Origin: a bacterium SCSIO 12827
Lineage (GTDB): Bacteria > Pseudomonadota > Alphaproteobacteria > Rhodospirillales > Casp-alpha2
Assembly (NCBI GenBank): GCA_024397995.1
Contig: CP073746.1
Span: 2,170,001 to 2,234,000 of the forward strand
Length of the DNA stretch: 64,000 bases
Direction of reading: 5' to 3'
In this document: positions 52,936 through 63,942 of the stretch, in pieces
Numbering within the stretch: position 1 is the first letter of the stretch
Layout of the letters: each line of letters opens with the position of its first letter
Program-made: the position numbers and the translations under genes
Notes under the pieces: model-generated
What the model was told of the DNA's origin: nothing
The model's database searches: none
The model's input: the letters and a program-made list of their open reading frames with translations, nothing else

Positions 52936-52965
52936 AAAAAAAACGCCGACCCAAAGGGGCCGGCG
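52936..52965 (-). terminator. rho-independent terminator after the 34-residue membrane protein
   Basis: On the minus strand CGCCGGCCC-CTTT-GGGTCGGCG (one G-U pair) is followed at once by eight T. It ends the transcript of the small gene at 53004-53108 and separates it from the 81-residue gene and ssb. Confidence 0.92.
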
Positions 52966-53003
52966 CAAGTTCCGTTGGTGTGATTCAGATGGCGCCTACG
53001 CGA

Positions 53004-53108
53004 TTACTGGGTCAGCCAGCCAGCCGCGTAAGCACCGAAACCAAGGATAAGGACCAAGGCCGTGAACGCGAGCGTCCATTTGAGAGCCGTTTTATCGTCC
53101 TGTGTCAT
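53004..53108 (-). CDS. 34-residue single-helix membrane protein
   Basis: A very short gene with strong expression signals. The ATG at 53108 follows GGAGG at five bases, and a textbook terminator lies 39 bases after the stop. The product begins MTQDDKTALKW and then has one membrane helix (TLAFTALVLILGFGAYAAGW) with a short tail. The charged N-terminus suggests that it faces the cytoplasm. I know no named family. Conservation would decide whether it is real. Confidence 0.7.
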   Translation of the reverse strand: MTQDDKTALKWTLAFTALVLILGFGAYAAGWLTQ

Positions 53109-53385
53109 ATGTGCCTCCATTCGATCGTGGCAGCGCTGCCGGTTTCAAGGGAGGCGCCTCCTTGCTTGACCGTTATATTTTATTCATGTTCGAAATTTAA
53201 TTCACGTAAAAACGTTCAATATTCTGTTTCAGATGCATTTTTTTGTGAATTTTCACGAGATGTTTTAGTGAAGTTATTCTCAATCGACTCTTGCTTTACG
53301 TCGGACGCGGGCCTCTATATGACTCAGCGCTTGTGAAAACAGCACCTTCCGCCCTTCCTTCTGATGGATGGCACTCGAAACACTC
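53109..53385. promoter_or_regulatory. AT-rich divergent promoter region before uvrA
   Basis: This gap serves the 34-residue gene (minus) and uvrA (plus). It is AT-rich at 53170-53280 and has the short palindrome GTGAATTTTCAC (53244-53255 region). A possible uvrA promoter is TTGCTT (53291-53296) with TATATG (53316-53321), spacer 19. I searched for the alphaproteobacterial LexA site GTTC-N7-GTTC and did not find an exact match. Confidence 0.4.
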
Positions 53386-56304
<2,919 letters not shown>

Positions 56305-56313
<9 letters not shown>

Positions 56314-56349
56314 CGGCCTTTCCCATTACGGGAAGGCGCATCAGGCCCG
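56305..56349. terminator. bidirectional hairpin between uvrA and the DUF126 gene
   Basis: CGGGCCTGA (56305-56313, containing the uvrA stop) pairs perfectly with TCAGGCCCG (56341-56349). Inside it GCCTTTCCC pairs with GGGAAGGC around ATTAC with one bulge. It lies between convergent genes. T runs are short, so termination strength is uncertain. Confidence 0.6.
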
Positions 56350-56372
56350 GTCAAATTTCCTAATCGGTTTTC

Positions 56373-56786
56373 CTAACCGTTCAGCACCGTCACCACACCG
56401 TTTTCCGGATCGACGATGACCTCGTCCCCGGTCTTGATCAGCGTGGTCACGTCGCCATCGGCGAAGCGGTCGCACATGGTCAGGTTGGCCAGCGCCGCCC
56501 CCTGGGCCAGGATCGTGTTGGCCGTGTTGAACAGGATCGCCTTGGGGCAGATGTTCCGCGACTTCATTTCGTGGAGCATCCAGGCCGAGGCCACCCCGCC
56601 CTTGGACGTGTTCAGGACCAGAATTTTGTCGTGATAAGATTCACCGCACAGCTTATGGGTCGGGCGGGAAAACACACCCTTCTTGCGGTCCAGGTCATAG
56701 CGGGCCGAAAAGTTGTCATCGGCCACCAGGGCAATGCCCTGTACCTTGTCGCCGATCCCCTTATGGCACTTCAGTTCCTTGGTCAT
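56373..56786 (-). CDS. aconitase X swivel (small) subunit, DUF126
   Basis: A 137-residue protein matching the AcnX swivel domain (DUF126), the small subunit of split AcnX dehydratases. ALVADDNFSARYDLDRKKGV, FNTANTILAQGAALANLTMC and GDEVIVDPENG follow the family; the Ser/Thr-Asn wording near the phosphate- or carboxylate-binding loop is present. I start at the ATG at 56786, preceded by AGGAG; it overlaps the large-subunit stop (ATGA). It completes a heterodimer with the next gene. Confidence 0.85.
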   Translation of the reverse strand: MTKELKCHKGIGDKVQGIALVADDNFSARYDLDRKKGVFSRPTHKLCGESYHDKILVLNTSKGGVASAWMLHEMKSRNICPKAILFNTANTILAQGAALANLTMCDRFADGDVTTLIKTGDEVIVDPENGVVTVLNG

Positions 56787-58009
56787 ACGATTTCTCCTGC
56801 AACGGCCGACGCGACGCACTTTTCCATGCTCGCCAGCGCCGGGGTATAGCCGTAGCCGCTGATGATGTTGACGATCTTGGCGGAGTTACTGAGCAGCCGT
56901 GTCCAGCCGTTGGCCTCGCCGATCTCACGGGCGTACTGATTATAGAAACAGGTCCCTTCAAGAACCTTGGCGCCGGTGCTTTCGATGGTGTCGATCAGCC
57001 CCATGCGGGTCGCGTCCGGATAGACCTGCGGCGAGGTGCAGACGATCACCGCCGACTTGAACGACTTCCCGGCGCAGAGCGTCGCAAGATCCTGCATCTC
57101 CACAATGGACAACTGCGGGGCCGCGAACACGACCACGTCGATCTTGTCGCCTTTGCCGCCGAACCCGGCGCGCAGCGCATCCAGATCCGCTTTGGTGATC
57201 TCTTCGGCCGGCAGCTTGTCGCCACCGACGTCGGCCAGGGTTTGTGCTTCCGGCGTGATGCCGACCATATGGAACAACGGGGTCGAGCCGAAACTCGCCA
57301 TGGCCGCGCCCATATGCTTGGCCTCGTCCGAGGTCGGCACGACCTCCAGCCCCTCGATCACCGGCACCGCCCAGTAAGACCCGGCCAGCTTGCCGACCAG
57401 GGCGCCGAGCACGCCCCAATCCGTCAGTTCCTTCGGCTGTTCACGGACCACGAAGCGGCGGGTCGCCCGGCGGTTTTCATCCAGATGAAGACCATAGCGC
57501 GGCGTGCGGCCGGTCAGCCCGGCGGCCAGCGCCGAAGGCCCGCCCTCGAAGTTGGAGCGCGCCCCGCAGATGCTGTTCGAATAGATCACCACGCCCGTAT
57601 CGCCGAAGGCGACATGGTCGCCCAGCACCGGCGGCATGATCGTCTGATAGTTGACGCAGGTGTTGGTCATGAGGATACCCATCTTTTCGCAGGCGGCGAT
57701 CATGCGCCGTTCCAGCGTGGCCATTTCCTCGGACTGGCCCAGCGGCCGATAATGGTTGAGGTCGACGCCCCGGGGATCGGTGATCATCGGGATCGCGACC
57801 CGCGCCCCCTTGGCCACCATGTCTTCCAGGAAATCACCCCCGGCTTCGCCCAGGGATTCCGGGTCCGCCATCATATGGGCCTGACTGACCGGCACCAGAT
57901 CGGCCGCGTCGAACATGCCGCCGACCTTGACCTGATGGTCAAGGGCCCACTGCTTCGCTGCGCCCATTTCGCCGGCCAGCATGGCCTTTTCTTCATCCGT
58001 TAACTTCAA
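56783..58009 (-). CDS. aconitase X catalytic (large) subunit, DUF521
   Basis: A 408-residue protein of the AcnX/DUF521 family. Characterised bacterial members are cis-3-hydroxy-L-proline dehydratases, and archaeal ones are phosphomevalonate dehydratases, so a dehydratase on a hydroxy acid is expected. Conserved pieces include TNTCVNYQTIMPP, VVIYSNSICGARSNFEGGPS and SGYGYTPALASMEKCV; the Cys in these may ligate the Fe-S cluster. I start at the TTG at 58009 (KLTDEEKAMLAGEMG): AGGAG sits eight bases upstream, directly behind the permease stop. Longer frames run into the permease gene. No proline-degradation partner is visible nearby. Confidence 0.85.
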   Translation of the reverse strand: MKLTDEEKAMLAGEMGAAKQWALDHQVKVGGMFDAADLVPVSQAHMMADPESLGEAGGDFLEDMVAKGARVAIPMITDPRGVDLNHYRPLGQSEEMATLERRMIAACEKMGILMTNTCVNYQTIMPPVLGDHVAFGDTGVVIYSNSICGARSNFEGGPSALAAGLTGRTPRYGLHLDENRRATRRFVVREQPKELTDWGVLGALVGKLAGSYWAVPVIEGLEVVPTSDEAKHMGAAMASFGSTPLFHMVGITPEAQTLADVGGDKLPAEEITKADLDALRAGFGGKGDKIDVVVFAAPQLSIVEMQDLATLCAGKSFKSAVIVCTSPQVYPDATRMGLIDTIESTGAKVLEGTCFYNQYAREIGEANGWTRLLSNSAKIVNIISGYGYTPALASMEKCVASAVAGEIV

Positions 58010-58020
58010 GGCTGGGTCTC

Positions 58021-59316
58021 CTATTTCATCGAATTCGGTAGCCAGAGAACGATTTCCGGCACCAGGTATACGAGGTAGAGCATGCCGATCTGGATCAGCA
58101 GAAACGGTAACGCGCCGCGCGCAAGCTTCCAAAGGTCGATCTTGGAAATGCCGTGGATGGTAAACAGGTTGACGCCGATCGGCGGCGAGATCTGCGCGAT
58201 CTCCATGGAGATCGCGGCGAAAATCCCGAACACGATCGGATCCATCCCCAATTGTTCGGCAACGGGGAAGAAGATCGGGATCGAGATCAGCAGCATGGCC
58301 GCGCTTTCGAGAAACATCCCGAGAACGATATAGGCCATGATCATCAGGGTAATGGCCCAGATGCCGCTGGCGTTTTCGATGATCGCGGCCGCGATTGCCT
58401 GCGGCACCTGTTCGAAGGTCAGGAAGTGCGCGAAGTACTGGCCGAACACGATCAGCATGAACAGCATCGTGGTCGCCCCCGTCGCGACGACGGCGGCGGC
58501 CTTCAGGTCGGCGAAGCTGAGCTTTTTCTGCGCGAAGCCGAGCGCGCAGACATAAAGCACCGACAGGGCCCCGACCTCGGTCGGGGTGAACACGCCCGTA
58601 TAGATCGCGACGATGATGACGATCGGCAGCAGCACCACACCCAGGGACCGCCGGGTGATGGCCATGCGCTCTTCCAGGCTGATCGAATGGGTCACCATGA
58701 CTCGAGGCCGCGACAGCATGACGTAGAGGGTAAACAGGCTCATCATGATGATGCCCGGCACCACGCCGCCGATGAACAACTGACCGATCGAGGTTTCCGT
58801 GATCACGCCGTAAAGGATCAACGGGATCGACGGCGGAATGATGATGCCGAGAGTGCCGCCGCCGGCCACGAAGCCACCGGCCCGGCGTTCGCCGTACCCT
58901 TCTTCAAGCAGTAGCGGGATCGCCACAAGACCCACAGTCGCTGCGGTCGCCACAGACGATCCGGAAATCGCGGCGAAGATGCCGCAGGCGGCGATGGTCG
59001 CCACCCCCAGGGAATTGGGGATCGACCCCGTCCAAGCTTTGGTGACCTCGAACAGGTCCCGCCCGGCGTCGGTCCGCTGCATGATCGTGCCGGTGAAGAT
59101 GAACAGCGGCAGGGCGATCAATTCGAAGATCGACGCCCCCTGCCAAGAGATGTTGATGAAGTTCCTGAAGGCAAGGAACGGGTCCTCGACCAGCAGCGCC
59201 GCCGCGAAGGCCGCCAGCCCCATAGCGACGAAAACCGGCACCGACAGCACCATCAGGAAAAACAACAGGAAGATCGCGATGAAGCCAACGTGGTCGTAAA
59301 TGAAATCCATCAGCAT
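58021..59316 (-). CDS. dctM: TRAP transporter large permease (DctM)
   Basis: A 431-residue permease with about twelve helices. The DctM pattern AAISGSSVATAATVGLVAIP lies near 125 and GGGTLGIIIPPSIPLILYGV near 155; SPPIGVNLFTIHGIS comes near the end. It works with the DctQ and DctP proteins encoded upstream. Three bases separate it from dctQ, and the AcnX start is 11 bases after its stop. Confidence 0.93.
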   Translation of the reverse strand: MLMDFIYDHVGFIAIFLLFFLMVLSVPVFVAMGLAAFAAALLVEDPFLAFRNFINISWQGASIFELIALPLFIFTGTIMQRTDAGRDLFEVTKAWTGSIPNSLGVATIAACGIFAAISGSSVATAATVGLVAIPLLLEEGYGERRAGGFVAGGGTLGIIIPPSIPLILYGVITETSIGQLFIGGVVPGIIMMSLFTLYVMLSRPRVMVTHSISLEERMAITRRSLGVVLLPIVIIVAIYTGVFTPTEVGALSVLYVCALGFAQKKLSFADLKAAAVVATGATTMLFMLIVFGQYFAHFLTFEQVPQAIAAAIIENASGIWAITLMIMAYIVLGMFLESAAMLLISIPIFFPVAEQLGMDPIVFGIFAAISMEIAQISPPIGVNLFTIHGISKIDLWKLARGALPFLLIQIGMLYLVYLVPEIVLWLPNSMK

Positions 59317-59319
59317 CGG

Positions 59320-59811
59320 TTATTCCCCGATCCCATGGGCGTCGCTGATCGGCGCCTCGCCGGTGGCCATCTGGACAACCGTCTGCAGGACGAGCCCGAT
59401 CCCGCCGAGCGGCACCGCCAACTGCGGAATCCACAACGGCACCTCCAGCAACGTCGCCGACAGGATGGCGTTGGAGGCCGAATACCAAACGAAGTAGCTG
59501 CCTGTTGCGATGATCAGGAAACCGAAAGCCAGCGTCGACAACTGCGCGATCAGGTCGAACATCCGGCGTTTGGACGGAAACATTTCCCGCAGCATGACCA
59601 CGCGGAAGTGTGATCCGGATTGCACGGCCAGGGCATTGCCACAAAAGCCGAGAAGGATGAATGCGTAAAGCGTGGTTTCGAAAACCCAGATCGTCGGCGC
59701 GTTGAAGAATCGCGCAACGGCTTCATAGGTAATCGGAACGCACAGCAGGATCATCAAGGCGATCGAGACGGCGGTCATGCCTCGGCCGATCGTTCGGAAT
59801 ATTCCGATCAT
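59320..59811 (-). CDS. dctQ: TRAP transporter small permease (DctQ)
   Basis: A 163-residue protein with four membrane helices, typical of DctQ (ARFFNAPTIWVFETTLYAFI near 35). AGGAGAGG precedes the ATG. It lies 89 bases after the binding-protein gene, with a GC hairpin in between, and three bases before dctM. Confidence 0.9.
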   Translation of the reverse strand: MIGIFRTIGRGMTAVSIALMILLCVPITYEAVARFFNAPTIWVFETTLYAFILLGFCGNALAVQSGSHFRVVMLREMFPSKRRMFDLIAQLSTLAFGFLIIATGSYFVWYSASNAILSATLLEVPLWIPQLAVPLGGIGLVLQTVVQMATGEAPISDAHGIGE

Positions 59812-59861
59812 CGCGCGGGCCTCTCCTTTGGAGCGGTCGTTGGGGACAGACGAAAGATGCG

Positions 59862-59892
59862 GGAGACAGGCCGCACAACGCGGCCCGTCTCC
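59862..59892 (-). promoter_or_regulatory. GC hairpin between TRAP binding protein and DctQ genes
   Basis: GGAGACAGGCCGC-ACAAC-GCGGCCCGTCTCC forms a 13-pair stem with one A-C mismatch, nine bases after the binding-protein stop (59901) on the minus strand. No T run follows. Its position equals that of the hairpins at 31292 and 39785. Confidence 0.7.
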
Positions 59893-59900
59893 TCAAAGCA

Positions 59901-60899
59901 TCAGTTCTTGGCGAGCAGGGCCTGAACTTCCTTGGAGTATTGCTCTTTCGCGGAGGCCGTCAACGGCTCCAGACGCTTGGCAAATTTGTTCCAAAGATCG
60001 CTGCCCGGCTCCACTGCCGTCACTTCGTTACCGTTCTTGCGCACGGTATCCAGCAGGCTCGCCAGCTTGTCGATGGCGAACTGCTGCATATGGTCGCGGG
60101 CTTCCCCGGCGGCTTCCATGACCGCCTTCTGATTGGCCGGCGACATCTTCTCGAACTTTTCCTTGTTCATGACGTAGGCATGGATAAGCGTGCCCATCAC
60201 CCCGTTCGGCACGAACATGTTCGACGTGACTTCGAAATGCTTCAGACCGACCGCGCCGCCCAGGCCGCCCATGGCGCCCTTGACCGTGCCACGCTGCAGA
60301 CCGGAATAGACATCACCCACACCCATGATCGTCGGCGCGGCGCCCAGCGCCTGCAGGACCTGCGCCGAACCCTTCGAATAGGCGCGGATCGGCATGTCCT
60401 TGAACGAATCCGGACCTTCGATCTTGAAGTTGGTGCTGACGACGGGCGGGCCGATATCGAACATGGCGATGATCAGGGCCCCTTCCTTGCGCAGCTTGGC
60501 GTCGAAGTAATCGAAGATCGGATTGCCGGGCTTCAAATTGTCCCGGGTCCAAGCCATGGACTTGTCCCACAGCGGCGTCGTGAGAATGCCCACATCGGGC
60601 ACGCGACCGGACCAGTTGTCGAGGGTCGTCAGGGAAATATCGACGGTGCCCTGGGGCACGGCGGTGGCCACGAACTGCTGCTTCACCATCTCGCCGCCGG
60701 CGAAGGTCTTCAGACGAATGTCGCCACCGGACTTTTCCTTCAGCAGCTTCTGAAAGTTCGGCACGAACTGCGCCACCTGATAGTGCTTGGGGCTGCCCCA
60801 GGACGACAGGGACAGGCGCTCGGCCGCATCGGCACCGGTCGACGTGCCGGACAGAACGATCAGTGCCGCCGCGGCAACACCGGTAATCTTCTTGAACAT
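59901..60899 (-). CDS. dctP: TRAP transporter substrate-binding protein (DctP family)
   Basis: Periplasmic binding protein of 332 residues. The signal peptide is MFKKITGVAAAALIVLSGTS, cleaved near ADA-AERLS. The fold shows LSLSSWGSPKHYQVAQFVPN, MPIRAYSKGSAQVLQALGAA (with the ligand-clasping Arg) and GVGDVYSGLQRGTVKGAMGG. GGGAGGA precedes the ATG. It is the first gene of dctP-dctQ-dctM-AcnX large-AcnX small and diverges from a GntR/UTRA gene. Confidence 0.93.
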   Translation of the reverse strand: MFKKITGVAAAALIVLSGTSTGADAAERLSLSSWGSPKHYQVAQFVPNFQKLLKEKSGGDIRLKTFAGGEMVKQQFVATAVPQGTVDISLTTLDNWSGRVPDVGILTTPLWDKSMAWTRDNLKPGNPIFDYFDAKLRKEGALIIAMFDIGPPVVSTNFKIEGPDSFKDMPIRAYSKGSAQVLQALGAAPTIMGVGDVYSGLQRGTVKGAMGGLGGAVGLKHFEVTSNMFVPNGVMGTLIHAYVMNKEKFEKMSPANQKAVMEAAGEARDHMQQFAIDKLASLLDTVRKNGNEVTAVEPGSDLWNKFAKRLEPLTASAKEQYSKEVQALLAKN

Positions 60900-60991
60900 G
60901 GTAGTCCTCCCAATCTCGAGGGCTCGTTGGCCCTCCTTTGCTTCGGCGACGGCAGGTATCTGCGGGCCGGGCCGAAAAATAAGAATATAGC

Positions 60992-61009
60992 AATTACATC
61001 ATAGTAATT
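60992..61009. promoter_or_regulatory. operator-like repeat AATTAC-N6-GTAATT
   Basis: Perfect 6-bp arms with spacer ATCATA in an AT-rich patch of the 195-base divergent gap between dctP and the GntR/UTRA gene. Placement and size suit a GntR dimer site controlling both directions. Confidence 0.55.
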
Positions 61010-61094
61010 TAGTATGTCAATGCTGCCTTGTCCCGCCGGTGCTGGCTGGGGAAGATAAACAAGTGATTCGCTGCGGCAGCTGAAGGGGGAATGG

Positions 61095-61892
61095 ATGGCT
61101 GGCTTTTCAACGCGCAAGACCGAGGATTTCGTCAAACGCTACTGGTCGGATGAATCGGACCTGCCGAAACACGAAAAGCTGTCCCGCGCCTTCACGGAAT
61201 CGATCATAGACGGTTTCTGGGCTGCCGGGGCGCGGCTGCCGACGGAGGCGGAACTGGTGCAGACCACCCCCTGCAGCCTGGGGACCGTGCAGCGGGCGCT
61301 GCGAAATCTCGCCTATGCCGGGGTCATTCAGCGGCGGCGGGGCAGCGGCAGCGTCGTCTCCGACCTCAGCCGCCCGATCCATGAACCCTGGCACATGCGG
61401 TTTCTGAACGTCGAGGGGGCGCCGGGCAGCTTCATGCCCGTCGCCACCCGTGTGCTGCACCGGGACGTCACCGCCGACCACGGCCCCTGGTCCGCCGATC
61501 TGGGCCAGACCACGGAAAAAGTCGTGCGGATCGAGCGCGTGATGGTCATCGCCGACCAATTCGACGTCTACAACCTGTTCTATGCCCTGGCCGACCGCTT
61601 TCCGGAATTGGTCGATACCCCCTTGGCCGACCTCAACGGCATCAACCTGAAAGACATGATGGCCAGGGGACAGCATCTCGCCGTGCAGCGGGGCCGGCAG
61701 TTGATGCGGTTCGAGGATCCGCCCAAGAACATTTCCCTGAAATGCCGCTGGCCCGAGGGAGAACGGGCGTCCGTGCTGAACGTCGTGGGATATTCGATGG
61801 ATGGTGATGCGATGTACTACCAGGACTATTACATCCCGCCGACGGACTTGACCCTTGACCTCGGCACGCCACAGCGCACCTACGCACAATAG
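61095..61892 (+). CDS. GntR-family transcriptional regulator with UTRA-type domain
   Basis: A 265-residue regulator. The N-terminal winged helix reads RAFTESIIDGFWAAGARLPT, then ELVQTTPCSLGTVQRALRNL, with the GntR wing (IQRRRGSGSVVSDL). The C-terminal half resembles a UTRA ligand domain (VVRIERVMVIADQFDVYNLF). It is divergent from the TRAP/AcnX operon, which it probably controls in response to the transported acid. AAGGGGGA precedes the ATG. Confidence 0.85.
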   Translation: MAGFSTRKTEDFVKRYWSDESDLPKHEKLSRAFTESIIDGFWAAGARLPTEAELVQTTPCSLGTVQRALRNLAYAGVIQRRRGSGSVVSDLSRPIHEPWHMRFLNVEGAPGSFMPVATRVLHRDVTADHGPWSADLGQTTEKVVRIERVMVIADQFDVYNLFYALADRFPELVDTPLADLNGINLKDMMARGQHLAVQRGRQLMRFEDPPKNISLKCRWPEGERASVLNVVGYSMDGDAMYYQDYYIPPTDLTLDLGTPQRTYAQ

Positions 61893-61904
61893 ACCGGCGG
61901 CGCG

Positions 61905-62597
61905 TCAGGTCAGGATGCGCCGCGCCGATTTGCTGAGGTAGAGCAGCCAGAACACCTGCGCACCGATGGCGGCGGCCGGAAGCAAAACCCACAGCCAGCC
62001 GCCGAGCGCCAGTCCCGCCACGATCAGCCAGAAATCCGCGCGCGCCAATCCGCGAAAAGCGAACACGGCGACATCGCGCCATCCGGCGTCGCCGCCCAGG
62101 TCGGACAGACGGGCGACCTGGGTTTCGCCCTCGGGCACGCCGCCAAGCACCAACGGCAAGGCCGCGCTGATCGTGCCGCCGAGGGCGGCCGCGCCCCCCA
62201 GCCACATCCACAAGACATCCCCCGCCTCGGCCATCGTGTGATAGCCGACGGCCAGGAAGAAAGCCGCGTGGACAACCCAATCCGTGAAATCATCGAAGGC
62301 GGCGCCGAACCGCGACCCCATGCCGCGGAGGCGGGCCAGTTCGCCGTCACAGTAGTCGAACAGGTAATAAAGAAAGAACATCCCCGCACCCAGCACCTGC
62401 ACGACCGGCGAGCCGAACGCGAAGCAGGCGGCGGCGGCCAGACCGGAGGCCAGGCCCAAGCTGGTCGCCTGATTGGGTGTCATGCCGAATGCGGCCAGGC
62501 GCGGCGTCGTTGCCCGCGACAGCATGCGGATCAGGGGGAGTTGCGACATCACCGCGCGGGCGTGCGACGACGGCAGATCATGTTCCGTGGGTGTCAT
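61905..62597 (-). CDS. CDP-alcohol phosphatidyltransferase family protein
   Basis: A 230-residue membrane enzyme with about six helices. The catalytic motif D-G-x2-A-R-x8-G-x3-D-x3-D is complete (DGELARLRGMGSRFGAAFDD plus FTD, starting near residue 86). The family transfers a phosphoalcohol from CDP-alcohol to an acceptor alcohol. The acceptor is not apparent; the C-terminus differs from classical PssA/PgsA. It stands alone and converges on the GntR/UTRA gene. Confidence 0.88.
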   Translation of the reverse strand: MTPTEHDLPSSHARAVMSQLPLIRMLSRATTPRLAAFGMTPNQATSLGLASGLAAAACFAFGSPVVQVLGAGMFFLYYLFDYCDGELARLRGMGSRFGAAFDDFTDWVVHAAFFLAVGYHTMAEAGDVLWMWLGGAAALGGTISAALPLVLGGVPEGETQVARLSDLGGDAGWRDVAVFAFRGLARADFWLIVAGLALGGWLWVLLPAAAIGAQVFWLLYLSKSARRILT

Positions 62598-62719
62598 GGC
62601 ATGTCCTGTGGCGCGGCGGCATTACCGAACCCTGACCGCGCGTGCTCTCTCGTGCCAAAGGCGACGAAAAAGGTCAAGCCTGCCGAACGGCAGCCCCCTG
62701 CAATCACATGAACGGGAAA

Positions 62720-63061
62720 TCAGAAGCGGGCGCGGAACGCGGCAAACAGGCTGCGGAATACATTGCGGAACAGATTGCCGGCATGGAAACCTTCGGCCAG
62801 ACCGCTGTCCAGTTTCTCTGCCAAATCTTCCGGCTTCGCACTGCGCAATTCATCGGCCAACTGGCCGCCGCGAGCAAGGTTCACGGCTTTGTGACCGCCG
62901 CCAAGATCAACCGTGGACAGGTCAACCCGATCTTCGACCGTGCGCCCGCCCAAGGATTGCGCCGGATTTTCCATCGCCTGACGCGCCTCGCGCATCAGCT
63001 TTTCGCCGAGCGTGGTTGGGCGCGGCAACGCCGCAGCGGAATTGTGAACTTGGCTCACCAT
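62720..63061 (-). CDS. hypothetical protein
   Basis: A 113-residue protein that I cannot assign. The N-terminal half is polar (TLGEKLMREARQAMENPAQS), the middle has VDLSTVDLGGGHKAVNLARG, and the C-terminus ends in a Phe-rich amphipathic helix (FRNVFRSLFAAFRARF). The minus frame has better codon composition than the competing plus frame. No clear ribosome site precedes the ATG. Confidence 0.5.
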   Translation of the reverse strand: MVSQVHNSAAALPRPTTLGEKLMREARQAMENPAQSLGGRTVEDRVDLSTVDLGGGHKAVNLARGGQLADELRSAKPEDLAEKLDSGLAEGFHAGNLFRNVFRSLFAAFRARF

Positions 63062-63162
63062 GAGTTGAGCATACGCCGGTCGGGGTTAAATTGACACGGG
63101 ATTCACGTTCCCCAATCATCCTGACAGGCAACCAGGCCAGTCAGGTAATCGGGAACGTATCC

Positions 63163-63909
63163 ATGAAACATCTTATATTCACTGTCCTGGCCCTCGCTGT
63201 GACGCTCGTCACCGCAAGTTCCGTCCCGGCCCAAGACAGAAAGCCCGTGGTTGTCGAACTGTTCACGTCGCAGGGCTGCTATTCCTGCCCGCCGGCGGAG
63301 GCATACCTGGGTGAACTGGCCGACCGCGCGGACGTCGTCGCCCTGGAATTCCACGTCGATTACTGGGACAGCCTGAATTACATGTGGCACGGCCAGTGGA
63401 AGGATCCGTTCTCGGCGCCGGAACACACGCAACGCCAGCGCCTCTATAACGTCGCCATTCGCGGCCAATCGGGCGTCTACACGCCACAAATGATCATCGA
63501 CGGCCAGCTTGAGGGCGTGGGGTCGCACCGCGGCAAGATCGGCGATCTCATGAACCAAGCAGCAAAGTCAGAGGGCAAATTGACCGTCACCGTCACGGCC
63601 CAGGGCGGCCGGTTTCAGGCATTGGTCTCCGAAGGGGCCGCCGGTGTGGCCGACATCATCCTCGTCCGTTTTCAGGACCGCGCCGAAACGATGGTCCAGA
63701 AGGGCGAAAACCACGGCAAGGTGCTGATCAGCCGCCATATCGTACGCGAGACCCGAAAACTGGGGTCTTGGCGCGGCGCGCAGACGGCCCTCGACCTGCC
63801 CGCCGACGCGGCCCGCGGTGACGGCATGGGCTGCGCGGTCCTGGTTCAAGCCCCGAACCACGGCCCAATCCTGGGTGCCGCCATCTGCCCCAAGGGCCCG
63901 TTATCCTAG
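63163..63909 (+). CDS. DUF1223 thioredoxin-like exported protein
   Basis: A 248-residue protein with a signal peptide (MKHLIFTVLALAVTLVTASS, cleavage near VPAQ). The DUF1223 core follows: VVELFTSQGCYSCPPAEAYL with Cys39-x2-Cys42, LEFHVDYWDSLNY, and QSGVYTPQMIIDGQ with a cis-Pro-like loop. The family has a thioredoxin-like fold but an unproven function, probably periplasmic thiol chemistry. I use the ATG at 63163, the first that gives a proper signal peptide; upstream codons are polar. Confidence 0.88.
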   Translation: MKHLIFTVLALAVTLVTASSVPAQDRKPVVVELFTSQGCYSCPPAEAYLGELADRADVVALEFHVDYWDSLNYMWHGQWKDPFSAPEHTQRQRLYNVAIRGQSGVYTPQMIIDGQLEGVGSHRGKIGDLMNQAAKSEGKLTVTVTAQGGRFQALVSEGAAGVADIILVRFQDRAETMVQKGENHGKVLISRHIVRETRKLGSWRGAQTALDLPADAARGDGMGCAVLVQAPNHGPILGAAICPKGPLS

Positions 63910-63942
63910 AACCGCCGGTTCGGCGTGCCTATATGTCGGCGC

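Noticed and set aside
53109-53385. LexA (SOS) box before uvrA
   Set aside because: GTTC occurs twice but not as GTTC-N7-GTTC, so I cannot claim SOS control from sequence.
62642-63094. Plus-strand frame overlapping the small minus-strand gene at 62720-63061
   Set aside because: It lacks a ribosome site and its product is less protein-like than the minus-strand alternative.
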